This document shows, in pieces, positions 1 through 5,195 of a stretch of 6,921 bases of DNA. The notes below the pieces were generated by a model. That model was not told the DNA's origin and did not search any database. It saw nothing but the letters and a program-made list of their open reading frames with translations. Position numbers and translations under genes: made by a program. Source of the DNA: Actinomycetota bacterium (GTDB taxonomy: Bacteria; Actinomycetota; UBA4738; HRBIN12); the NCBI GenBank assembly GCA_004366195.1, contig SIRV01000107.1:1-6921 (forward strand), written 5' to 3'. How positions within the stretch are numbered: the stretch's first letter is position 1; each line of letters begins with the position of its first letter.

Positions 1-1
1 G

Positions 2-466
2 TTGAGCGCGCTCGAGACCCCAGCGGCGCGCCGGGCCCTCCGGGCGGCGATGGCCGCGGCCTGGCGCGCCGACCTCGAGCGGGACGGCGTGCCGGAGGCG
101 ACGATCGCCCGGCGCCTCGCCCGCAGCGACGCGGTGCTCGGCGCCGCCCCGGTCCTCGTCGTCCCCTGGGTGCGGTTCGAGGGCGCCCACCCCTACCCCG
201 ACGCCGAGCGCGCGGGGGCCGAGCGCGAGATGTTCCTCCTCTCGGGCGGGGCGGCGATCCAGAACCTCCTGCTCGCGCTCCACGCTCAGGGTCTCGCGAG
301 CGCCTGGATCTCCTCGACCCTGTTCTGCCAGGAGGAGACGCGCGCCGCCCTCGGGGTGGAGGAGGGCTGGCACGCGCTCGGCACCGTCGCCGTCGGCCGA
401 CCGCCGGAGGGCGAGCCCCCGCCCCGGCCGGATCTCGCGCTCGAGGAGGTCCTGCGCTGGCGCTGA
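2..466 (+). CDS. fbiB: FbiB-type nitroreductase domain, C-terminal part (5' end outside window)
   Basis: This is the C-terminal part of an FMN-binding nitroreductase-like domain of the FbiB type. In actinobacteria FbiB completes coenzyme F420: its N-terminal CofE-like domain adds glutamates and its C-terminal nitroreductase-like domain reduces dehydro-F420-0. The visible 154 residues contain 'APVLVVPW' (residues 49-56), a 'GAHPYPD' stretch (61-67), 'GGAAIQNLLLAL' (82-93), 'GLASAWISST' (97-106) and a closing 'LGTVAVGRP', the order I recall for mycobacterial FbiB. The in-frame TTG at position 2 is not a credible start, because the fragment begins in mid-domain, after the usual N-terminal FMN-binding Arg/Ser region. 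The reading frame therefore continues off the left edge. Whether the CofE domain is fused or separate cannot be seen. A stand-alone nitroreductase is the alternative. The gene ends 61 bp before the proposed DUF3105 start and has no clear terminator. Confidence 0.82.
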   Translation: MSALETPAARRALRAAMAAAWRADLERDGVPEATIARRLARSDAVLGAAPVLVVPWVRFEGAHPYPDAERAGAEREMFLLSGGAAIQNLLLALHAQGLASAWISSTLFCQEETRAALGVEEGWHALGTVAVGRPPEGEPPPRPDLALEEVLRWR

Positions 467-493
467 CCCCAACGCGACCGGGGCGCGCGCGGG

Positions 494-499
494 TATCCT
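494..499 (+). promoter_or_regulatory. Possible -10 element for the DUF3105 gene
   Basis: TATCCT fits the TANNNT pattern of actinobacterial sigma-70-type -10 boxes and is one of very few AT-containing stretches in this gap. It would place transcription start near 506 and a leader of about 22 nt before the proposed ACG start at 528. No convincing -35 box lies 16-19 bp upstream (around 469-477), so this is weak evidence. The gene could equally be read through from fbiB. Confidence 0.25.
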
Positions 500-515
500 G
501 CTCTCCCGGGCCGGT

Positions 516-520
516 GGGGG
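516..520 (+). promoter_or_regulatory. Candidate ribosome binding site deciding the DUF3105 start
   Basis: A run of five G lies 7 nt upstream of the ACG at 528. No purine-rich Shine-Dalgarno-like sequence precedes the first standard in-frame start, the GTG at 639. This site is part of the argument that translation begins at 528, or at a GTG at 514 if one G of the run is missing from the assembly. Confidence 0.35.
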
Positions 521-527
521 TCGAACG

Positions 528-1280
528 ACGAGCAACGAGCGCACGACGAGGGACGAGCGGCGCCGCGAGGCGCGACGCCGTCGCATCGATGCCGAGCGCC
601 GAGCGGCTCGGGCCCGCCGTCGCCGCAACCTGACGGCGGTGCTCGCGCTCCTCGCGGTGGCGGCCGTCGTCGCGTTCGCCCTCATCCGGCCGCGGGAGCC
701 GAGCGCCGTCGAGACCCGCGCCGCCGACCTCCTCGCCGCATCCGAGGCGCAGGCCGCGGTGGCCGGCTGTACCGAGGTGCGGGACGTCGGCCCGTACCAG
801 CCGCGCGAGCTCGACCGGGCCCACGTCGGCGGCGACCAGATCGCCGCGATGCCGCCGCTCGCGAGCTACCCGTCGCAGCCGCCCGCGTCGGGCCCGCACG
901 CGGACGCCACCCTGCCCGCCGGCGTCTACTCCTCGCCCCCGCCGCTCGACGCGCTCATCCACTCGCTCGAGCACGGCGCGGCGATCGTCTGGTACGCGCC
1001 GGGGACGGGGGGAGCGGCCCTCCAGGAGGTCCGGGACTTCTTCCGCGAGCCGGCCGTGGGCTCCCGGGTGATCGTCGCCCCCTACGACTACCCCGACCAG
1101 GGCGAGGCGGGGGCCTTGGGGCCGGGCGTCGGCATGGCCCTCGTCGCCTGGCACCACGTGCAGACCTGCACCGAGCCGAACCTCGCCGCGGCCTTCGGGT
1201 TCACCGCCCGCTACGCGGCGCCGCCGTACGGTGGCGAGCCCTACCTCGGCACGGCGCCGGAGCCGGGCGCGGCCCTCTGA
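528..1280 (+). CDS. DUF3105 family membrane-anchored protein
   Basis: This is a DUF3105 protein of unknown function, 250 residues if begun at the ACG codon at 528. The order of parts is an Arg/Glu-rich cytoplasmic N-terminus (residues 2-34), one hydrophobic helix (about 35-53) and a probably extracytoplasmic domain. That domain carries the family signatures 'YPSQPPASGPH' (114-124), 'HSLEHG' (145-150) and 'WHHVQTC' (208-214). C81 and C214 are the only cysteines and might pair outside the cell. No ATG, GTG or TTG lies in frame between the fbiB stop and the GTG at 639. Starting at 639 would delete the basic N-terminus and begin inside the membrane helix, with no Shine-Dalgarno. The stretch 528-638 has coding-like codons and reads like the 'MS..R..RRERRREARRR' N-terminus usual in this family, so I prefer 528. 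Its stop is 2 bp from the convergent SpoIID stop. Family assignment is firm, start uncertain, function unknown. Confidence 0.8.
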   Translation, partial: TSNERTTRDERRREARRRRIDAERRAARARRRRNLTAVLALLAVAAVVAFALIRPREPSAVETRAADLLAASEAQAAVAGCTEVRDVGPYQPRELDRAHVGGDQIAAMPPLASYPSQPPASGPHADATLPAGVYSSPPPLDALIHSLEHGAAIVWYAPGTGGAALQEVRDFFREPAVGSRVIVAPYDYPDQGEAGALGPGVGMALVAWHHVQTCTEPNLAAAFGFTARYAAPPYGGEPYLGTAPEPGAAL

Positions 1281-1292
1281 TCTCAGGAGATC
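1279..1292. repeat. Perfect palindrome across two convergent stop codons
   Basis: GATCTC-AG-GAGATC is a perfect inverted repeat with 6-nt arms and a 2-nt centre. It covers the last two bases of the DUF3105 stop (1278-1280) and the whole SpoIID stop (complement of 1283-1285). Read as RNA it could form a 5-bp stem with a CAGG loop on either strand. It has no U-tract and is short, so at best it is a weak bidirectional terminator. It may simply be chance. Confidence 0.4.
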
Positions 1293-2803
1293 CAGCAGGC
1301 GCCCTCGGGCCGGCAGGTGATCGTGCCGTGCTCGAACCGGGCGCGGAGGTTCCCGTTCAGCAGCGTGCGGACGTCGGTGGTGGGGAAGCCGAGCTTCCCG
1401 GCCGGCCCGCCTTTGCTCTTGTAGAAGGCGAGGACGGGGTCGCGGAGCGCGTGGGCGCCGGTCTCGCTGGACTGGTAGATCGTCGCCCGTTCGAACGCCT
1501 GCCGCAGACCCCCCGCGACCTCGATCTGCTTGGAGGTCGGGAGCCCCGGCGAGCAGCCCATCGCGTCGTACTTCTCGCGGATCGCGCCGACCACGAGGCG
1601 GTTGCGGTTGATCCACACCCGGTCGTCGCGGAGCCCGAGGCGGCTCCGGATCACGTCCCCGTCCACGCGAACGCTGCCGTTCTCCCCCACCACGGTCGCC
1701 TCGACGATCCGCCCCGAGACGCCGCGCACGATGTCGGTGAACCCGGTCACGGTCCCCACGCCGAGGGCGAGACGCTGGGTCACGTCGGACGCGGAGAAGC
1801 GGACCGTCCACACGCGGTTGGGGTTGGCGAGCGTGTAGTCGCCGGGGTCGCACACGCCGCGCAGGTACGGGACGGGCGTGCCGCCCCAGACGTTCTCGTT
1901 GTTCTCCGTGTAGCCGCCGCTGGAGGACATGTAGAAGGCCTGGATGACCGTCCCGTCGTAGGTCGCGACGCGCCCGGCGGTGGCGTCGACGGCGGCGACC
2001 CAGCGGTCGCCGTCGGTCGCCGCTTCCTTGTCCCAGCCGACGTACACCTGATCGTAGGAGCTCGCGTACAGCGCGCAGTTGCAGACCGGCCGGTGCTGGC
2101 CGTACCGCCGCACCTTGCTGAGCGCGTACGAGCGGGCCGCGATGGCCTGCGCCTTCAGCGCCGCCATCGGCCATGAGCTCGGCACCTCGCCGAGGCCGTA
2201 GAGGTAGCGCTCCGGACCCACCACGGCGATGAGCCGGATCACGCACGAGGAGGAGCACGAGTACAGGTTGAACTCGATCCAGCCGCGCGCGTACGTGTGG
2301 CCGGCCTCGGGGACCCGCACCCTGGCCCCGTTCGGTGCGTAGACCGCGTAGAGGTTCCTCGCGGGACCGCCGACGGCCGGGCCGATCGGCGAGCCGCTCG
2401 CGTCGAGGATCCGGTACCCGGCGTCGCTGGCCCGGACGGTCCACATCTCCCCCGCGGGGATCGTGGCCACGGTGTCCGCCGGATCGCGGCCCCCGAGCCG
2501 CAGGTCCACGGGCCCGGCCTGCGCCTCGAGGCGCACCTTCGCCTGACCCTGGACGAGCCCGATCCGCAGGCTCTCGGGCATGTCCACGGCCTCGATGCGC
2601 GTGCCGCGGTAGAAGTGGCGGACGATGCGCGAGGCCGCCCAGCCCTCGCGCGCCAGGCCGTACGCGCCCCACTGCGAGAGCCCGAGGCCGTGCCCCCACC
2701 CGCCGCCGTAGAAGGTGAAGTCGTCGGGGCCGGCCGAGGCCGGCGGCGTCGGGAGGGCCGCCAGGGCGGCGATCACGGACGCGACGACGAACGCTCTCCT
2801 CAT
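1283..2803 (-). CDS. Secreted SpoIID/LytB domain protein with C-terminal LGFP region
   Basis: This is a 506-residue exported protein of the SpoIID/LytB family; SpoIID is a peptidoglycan lytic transglycosylase, so a wall-cleaving role is inferred. The ATG at 2803 opens a Sec signal peptide (MRR, hydrophobic to about 20, cleavage near ASA-GP at 24/25); the frame stays open upstream to 3091, but that part overlaps the manB-like gene and looks non-coding. Next comes the 'GWGHGLGLSQWGAYG' motif (35-49). The SpoIID core follows, with 'GLGEVPSSW' (203-211), whose E206 aligns with the catalytic Glu of SpoIID, then 'ALKAQAIAARSYAL' (215-228) and 'SSSGG' (293-297). The tail is LGFP-repeat-like from about 408, with 'LGFPTTD' at 471-477; such repeats are linked to cell-wall attachment. 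The eight cysteines of the mature protein could form disulfides. The gene lies 94 bp downstream of the glycan operon and is probably transcribed separately. Confidence 0.88.
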   Translation of the reverse strand: MRRAFVVASVIAALAALPTPPASAGPDDFTFYGGGWGHGLGLSQWGAYGLAREGWAASRIVRHFYRGTRIEAVDMPESLRIGLVQGQAKVRLEAQAGPVDLRLGGRDPADTVATIPAGEMWTVRASDAGYRILDASGSPIGPAVGGPARNLYAVYAPNGARVRVPEAGHTYARGWIEFNLYSCSSSCVIRLIAVVGPERYLYGLGEVPSSWPMAALKAQAIAARSYALSKVRRYGQHRPVCNCALYASSYDQVYVGWDKEAATDGDRWVAAVDATAGRVATYDGTVIQAFYMSSSGGYTENNENVWGGTPVPYLRGVCDPGDYTLANPNRVWTVRFSASDVTQRLALGVGTVTGFTDIVRGVSGRIVEATVVGENGSVRVDGDVIRSRLGLRDDRVWINRNRLVVGAIREKYDAMGCSPGLPTSKQIEVAGGLRQAFERATIYQSSETGAHALRDPVLAFYKSKGGPAGKLGFPTTDVRTLLNGNLRARFEHGTITCRPEGACWIS

Positions 2804-2832
2804 GATCGGGACGGTCCCCGGACGGGGCCCGC

Positions 2833-2838
2833 ACCGTA
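2833..2838 (-). promoter_or_regulatory. Possible extended -10 element of the SpoIID/LytB gene
   Basis: On the minus strand the sequence reads TGG-TACGGT, which fits an extended -10 (TGN-TANNNT). Transcription would begin about 23 nt before the ATG at 2803. A G-rich stretch (GGGGAC, about 12 nt before the ATG) could serve as ribosome binding site. No good -35 hexamer was found; that region is occupied by the inverted repeat at 2842-2863. Confidence 0.3.
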
Positions 2839-2841
2839 CCA

Positions 2842-2863
2842 CATCGGCCTGGGCCGACCGATG
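2842..2863. repeat. Inverted repeat in the manB-SpoIID intergenic gap
   Basis: CATCGG (2842-2847) is mirrored by CCGATG (2858-2863), and the inner part CGGCC-TG-GGCCG (2845-2856) forms a competing, tighter hairpin. It lies in the only sizeable non-coding gap of the minus strand, just downstream of the manB-like stop and just upstream of the candidate SpoIID -10. It could be a weak terminator for the operon (there is no T-run) or a regulator site over the -35 region. In such GC-rich DNA, chance is also plausible. Confidence 0.3.
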
Positions 2864-2897
2864 ATTGACCCCGTACCTGCGCGGGCGGCGGCTGGGC

Positions 2898-3914
2898 TCA
2901 GGGTGCGACCGCTCCGGCGGAGACCCGTCCGCCCCGCAGCTCCGCCCCCTCGCGCACCGCGGCGCCCTCGGCCAGCACGGTGTCGATGACGGTGGCGCCC
3001 GCTCCGACCCGGCTCCGCGGCCCGAGGATCGAGCCGACCACGCGCGCCCCGGCCTCGACGGCGGCCCCGGCGAGGAGCACGGAGTCGTCAACCTCGGCGT
3101 CGGGACCGACGCTCGCGCCCGGCCCCACCACGACGGCCTTGCCGAGGCGGGCGCGCAGGTGCACGCGCGCGCCCTCGGCGAGGTACGGGGCCGCGTACGC
3201 CGGCTCCCCCGCCACGCGACCGGCGAGGAGGTCGGCGTGGGCGCGGAGGTACTGCGCCGGCGTGCCGAGGTCGAGCCAGTACGCGTCGGAGCGGAACCCG
3301 TACACCGGCAGCCCCTCGGCGATCAGCCGGGGGAAGATCTCGCGCTCGATGGAGAGGGGCACGCCGACGGGGAACGCCCGCAGGACCGAGGGCTCCAGCA
3401 CGTAGGTGCCGGCGTTCACGTCCCCCGGCACCGGCTCCGTCGGCTTCTCCCGGAACTCGATCACCCGGCCGTCGGGCTCGGTCGGGACGAGCCCGAAGGG
3501 TCGGGCGTCCTCGACGTGCGTGAGCGCGATGGTCGCCACGGCCCCCCGCTCGCGGTGGAAGGCGACCATGGCCGTGAGGTCGAGGTCGGTGAGGATGTCG
3601 CCGTTCAGCGCGAGGAACGGCCCGTCGGCCACGGCCCCGAGGGCGTTCACGATCGCCCCGCCGGTGCCGAGGGGCTCGGCCTCGGTGATCCAGGTGATCC
3701 GCGGGTCGCCGTGGCGCGCCTCGATGAACGCGCGGAACGTCGACTCGAGGTAGGAGCTCGAGAGCACGACCTCGTGCACCCCGTGGCGCGCGAGGTGGTC
3801 GAGGACGTGGTCGAGGCTCGGCCGGTCGACGAGGGGCACGAGGGGCTTGGGGATGGTCTCCGTGAGCGGCCGCAGGCGGGTCCCCTCGCCCCCCACCAGC
3901 ACGACGGCCTTCAC
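2898..3914 (-). CDS. manB: Mannose-1-phosphate guanylyltransferase-like sugar nucleotidyltransferase (ManB type)
   Basis: This 338-residue enzyme most likely makes GDP-mannose from mannose 1-phosphate and GTP in the cytoplasm. The N-terminal nucleotidyltransferase domain has the nucleotide-binding loop 'GGEGTRLRPLT' (8-18), the lysine motif 'KPLVP' (23-27), 'EPLGTGGAI' (80-88), the metal-binding 'NGDIL' (104-108, D106), 'EKP' (156-158), 'NAGTY' (167-171) and 'WLDLGTP' (213-219). From about 242 to the end, hexapeptide-like repeats (VGPGASVGPDAEV and similar) indicate a left-handed beta-helix. Length and motif order resemble mycobacterial ManB (Rv3264c); the symbol follows that usage, where other bacteria use manC. 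Glucose-1-phosphate thymidylyl- or uridylyltransferase specificity cannot be excluded. It starts with GTG at 3914, overlaps the wbbL-like stop by 4 nt (GTGA) and has a strong Shine-Dalgarno 5 nt upstream. It is the last gene of the operon. Confidence 0.82.
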   Translation of the reverse strand: MKAVVLVGGEGTRLRPLTETIPKPLVPLVDRPSLDHVLDHLARHGVHEVVLSSSYLESTFRAFIEARHGDPRITWITEAEPLGTGGAIVNALGAVADGPFLALNGDILTDLDLTAMVAFHRERGAVATIALTHVEDARPFGLVPTEPDGRVIEFREKPTEPVPGDVNAGTYVLEPSVLRAFPVGVPLSIEREIFPRLIAEGLPVYGFRSDAYWLDLGTPAQYLRAHADLLAGRVAGEPAYAAPYLAEGARVHLRARLGKAVVVGPGASVGPDAEVDDSVLLAGAAVEAGARVVGSILGPRSRVGAGATVIDTVLAEGAAVREGAELRGGRVSAGAVAP

Positions 3915-4771
3915 CGCGACCTCCCCCGGAGCCGGTCGAGGGCCCAGGCGAGCTCAGCCCGGAGCCGCAGCGCCGCCCACGCGAACGGGAGGAGCGCCCG
4001 GCGCCACCCACGCGCGTGGTGCTTCTCGAAGTACCGGTACACGCTCTCGGCGTGGATCCGGTGCATCCGCCGGGAGCGCCCGGTCGAGACGCCGCCCTCG
4101 TGCACGACCTCCAGCTCGGGAGTGAAGCGGATCTCCCACCCCGCCTCGCGCAGGCGCTTGAACAGGTCGACCTCCTCCGCGTACAGGAAGAACCGCTCGT
4201 CGAGCGGACCGACCTCCTCGAGGGCGCTCCGCCGCAGGAGGAACGCCGACCCCGAGATCCAGTCCACGCGCCGCTCGCTCGAGCGGTCCCAGTCGGCGAG
4301 ATGGTACCGGCGCGTGAAGGGGTTCCGCGGCCAGATCGGACCGAGGAAGGCGTGCCCGAGGGCGGTCCCGACGCTCGGCACGACCCGGCCGCTCGGGTAG
4401 ACGCCGCCGTCGGGGTTCCGGATCATCGGGCCGATCGCGCCGGCGCGCGGCCGCTCCTCGGCCAGGCGCACCAGCCGCTCGAGCGTCCCGGCCGAGACCT
4501 CCGCGTCGGGGTTGAGCACGAGGACGTACGGCGCGGTCGTCGCCGCGATCCCCCGGTTCACGCCGGCCGCGAACCCGCGGTTCGGCGCCCGGACGAGGCG
4601 CACCTCCGGGAAGGCCTCCGCCGCCGCGTCCGCGCTCCCGTCGGTCGAGGCGTTGTCGACGACGACGACCTCCAGCTCGATCCCGCCGGCGCGCTCGAAC
4701 ACGGAGCGCAGGCACCGGAGCAGGTAGGCGCCGGCGTTGTGGTTCACGACGACGACCGCGAGGTCCGGCAT
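3911..4771 (-). CDS. wbbL: WbbL-like family 2 glycosyltransferase (probable rhamnosyltransferase)
   Basis: This 286-residue GT2 (GT-A fold) enzyme resembles mycobacterial WbbL1, which transfers rhamnose from dTDP-rhamnose to decaprenyl-PP-GlcNAc to build the linker between peptidoglycan and arabinogalactan. Visible motifs are 'VVDNASTDGS' (37-46), 'NRGFAAGVNRGI' (64-75), 'LNPDAEV' in the DxD position (86-92), 'GPMIRNPDGGVYPSGR' (114-129), 'GPIWPRNPFT' (144-153), 'WISGSAFLLRR' (171-181) and 'LDERFFLYAEEVDL' (190-203). The YPS, WPRNP and SGS stretches are close to WbbL as I recall it. The ATG at 4771 is chosen because GT2 domains begin at this beta-strand and it forms a TGATG junction with the upstream stop; the frame stays open to 4993, but that part antiparallels nothing recognisable and overlaps the membrane protein. 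No clear Shine-Dalgarno is seen, so translational coupling is likely. The family is firm; donor and acceptor are inferred. Confidence 0.83.
   Translation of the reverse strand: MPDLAVVVVNHNAGAYLLRCLRSVFERAGGIELEVVVVDNASTDGSADAAAEAFPEVRLVRAPNRGFAAGVNRGIAATTAPYVLVLNPDAEVSAGTLERLVRLAEERPRAGAIGPMIRNPDGGVYPSGRVVPSVGTALGHAFLGPIWPRNPFTRRYHLADWDRSSERRVDWISGSAFLLRRSALEEVGPLDERFFLYAEEVDLFKRLREAGWEIRFTPELEVVHEGGVSTGRSRRMHRIHAESVYRYFEKHHARGWRRALLPFAWAALRLRAELAWALDRLRGRSR
3920..3927 (-). promoter_or_regulatory. Strong ribosome binding site of the manB-like gene
   Basis: The minus strand reads GGGGGAGG, 5 nt before the GTG at 3914. It lies inside the end of the wbbL-like gene and fixes the GTG as the start. 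It is the clearest Shine-Dalgarno in the window and suggests this gene is translated well despite its overlap with the upstream stop. Confidence 0.75.
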
Positions 4772-5151
4772 CAGGCGTGCGGGGTGCGCGAGATGAGGAA
4801 GATCCCGAGCGCGATGCAGGCCACGCCGCCCCAGCGGAGCGGGGGGACCGTCTCGTCCAGCACGAACGCGTCGAACAGCAGGATCAGCACGTAGGTGAGG
4901 GAGGCGAAGGGGTAGGCGAAGGAGAGCGAGGCCCGCGAGAGCACCGCGAGCCAGACCAGAGCCGAGACGCCGAACAGGGCGAGACCGCCCCACACGAACG
5001 GCTGCGCGACGAGCGCGCGGAGGGACGCGCCGTCCAGCCCGAACCGGGCCGGCGCGAGCCGGTCGTTCACCTGGTTCATCCCGTGCTTCAGGGCGAGTTG
5101 GGCCACGGCGGCGAGGCCGACCGAGAGCAGGATCATCGCGATCAGCTTCAT
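4771..5151 (-). CDS. Small four-helix EamA/SMR-type membrane protein
   Basis: This 126-residue integral membrane protein belongs to the drug/metabolite transporter superfamily, the half-size group that includes SMR pumps and the ArnE/ArnF lipid-linked aminoarabinose flippase subunits. Four helices are visible: about 2-22 (with 'AQLALKHGM', 17-25), 52-72, 77-97 ('LSFAYPFASLTYVLILL') and 105-121 ('RWGGVACIALGIFLI'). The AYP...SL.YVL and E...RWGG patterns recall ArnE-like proteins. Lying between the ABC exporter and the glycosyltransferase, a role in moving a polyprenyl-phosphate sugar is more attractive than drug efflux, but this is inference. The ATG at 5151 is preferred, with AAGGA 6 nt upstream (5158-5162) and the helix starting at once. 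An ATG at 5199 gives 142 residues and a 4-nt ATGA overlap with the wzt stop, and cannot be ruled out. Confidence 0.75.
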   Translation of the reverse strand: MKLIAMILLSVGLAAVAQLALKHGMNQVNDRLAPARFGLDGASLRALVAQPFVWGGLALFGVSALVWLAVLSRASLSFAYPFASLTYVLILLFDAFVLDETVPPLRWGGVACIALGIFLISRTPHA

Positions 5152-5195
5152 GGAGGGTCCTTTCCGGATCGGCGGGTCCTCGGTGCGCGGGGCGG

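Noticed and set aside
463..484. A possible terminator hairpin (CCCC...GGGG) after fbiB
   Set aside because: The stem is only 4 bp with a 9-nt loop and no T-run, so it is too weak to call.
526..557. Repeated ACGAG units (at 528, 535, 546 and 553) before the DUF3105 membrane helix
   Set aside because: Spacing is irregular (7, 11, 7 nt) and the repetition is explained by coding for an Arg/Glu/Thr-rich N-terminus. It does not look like a regulatory iteron.
1328..2176. A 282-codon open frame on the plus strand inside the SpoIID/LytB gene
   Set aside because: The composition is that of a complementary-strand shadow, no motif is recognisable, and the minus-strand gene has signal peptide, catalytic motif and LGFP region in order.
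2804..3091. A 96-codon N-terminal extension of the SpoIID/LytB protein
   Set aside because: It would overlap the 3' end of the manB-like gene, is low-complexity Arg/Ser/Pro, and would bury an obvious signal peptide that begins at the ATG at 2803.
2865..4400. A 511-codon open frame on the plus strand opposite the manB- and wbbL-like genes
   Set aside because: Its product is dominated by Arg, Gly, His, Asp and Val in a pattern typical of antisense frames in GC-rich DNA, it shows no known domain, and the opposite strand carries two clear enzyme families with intact motifs.
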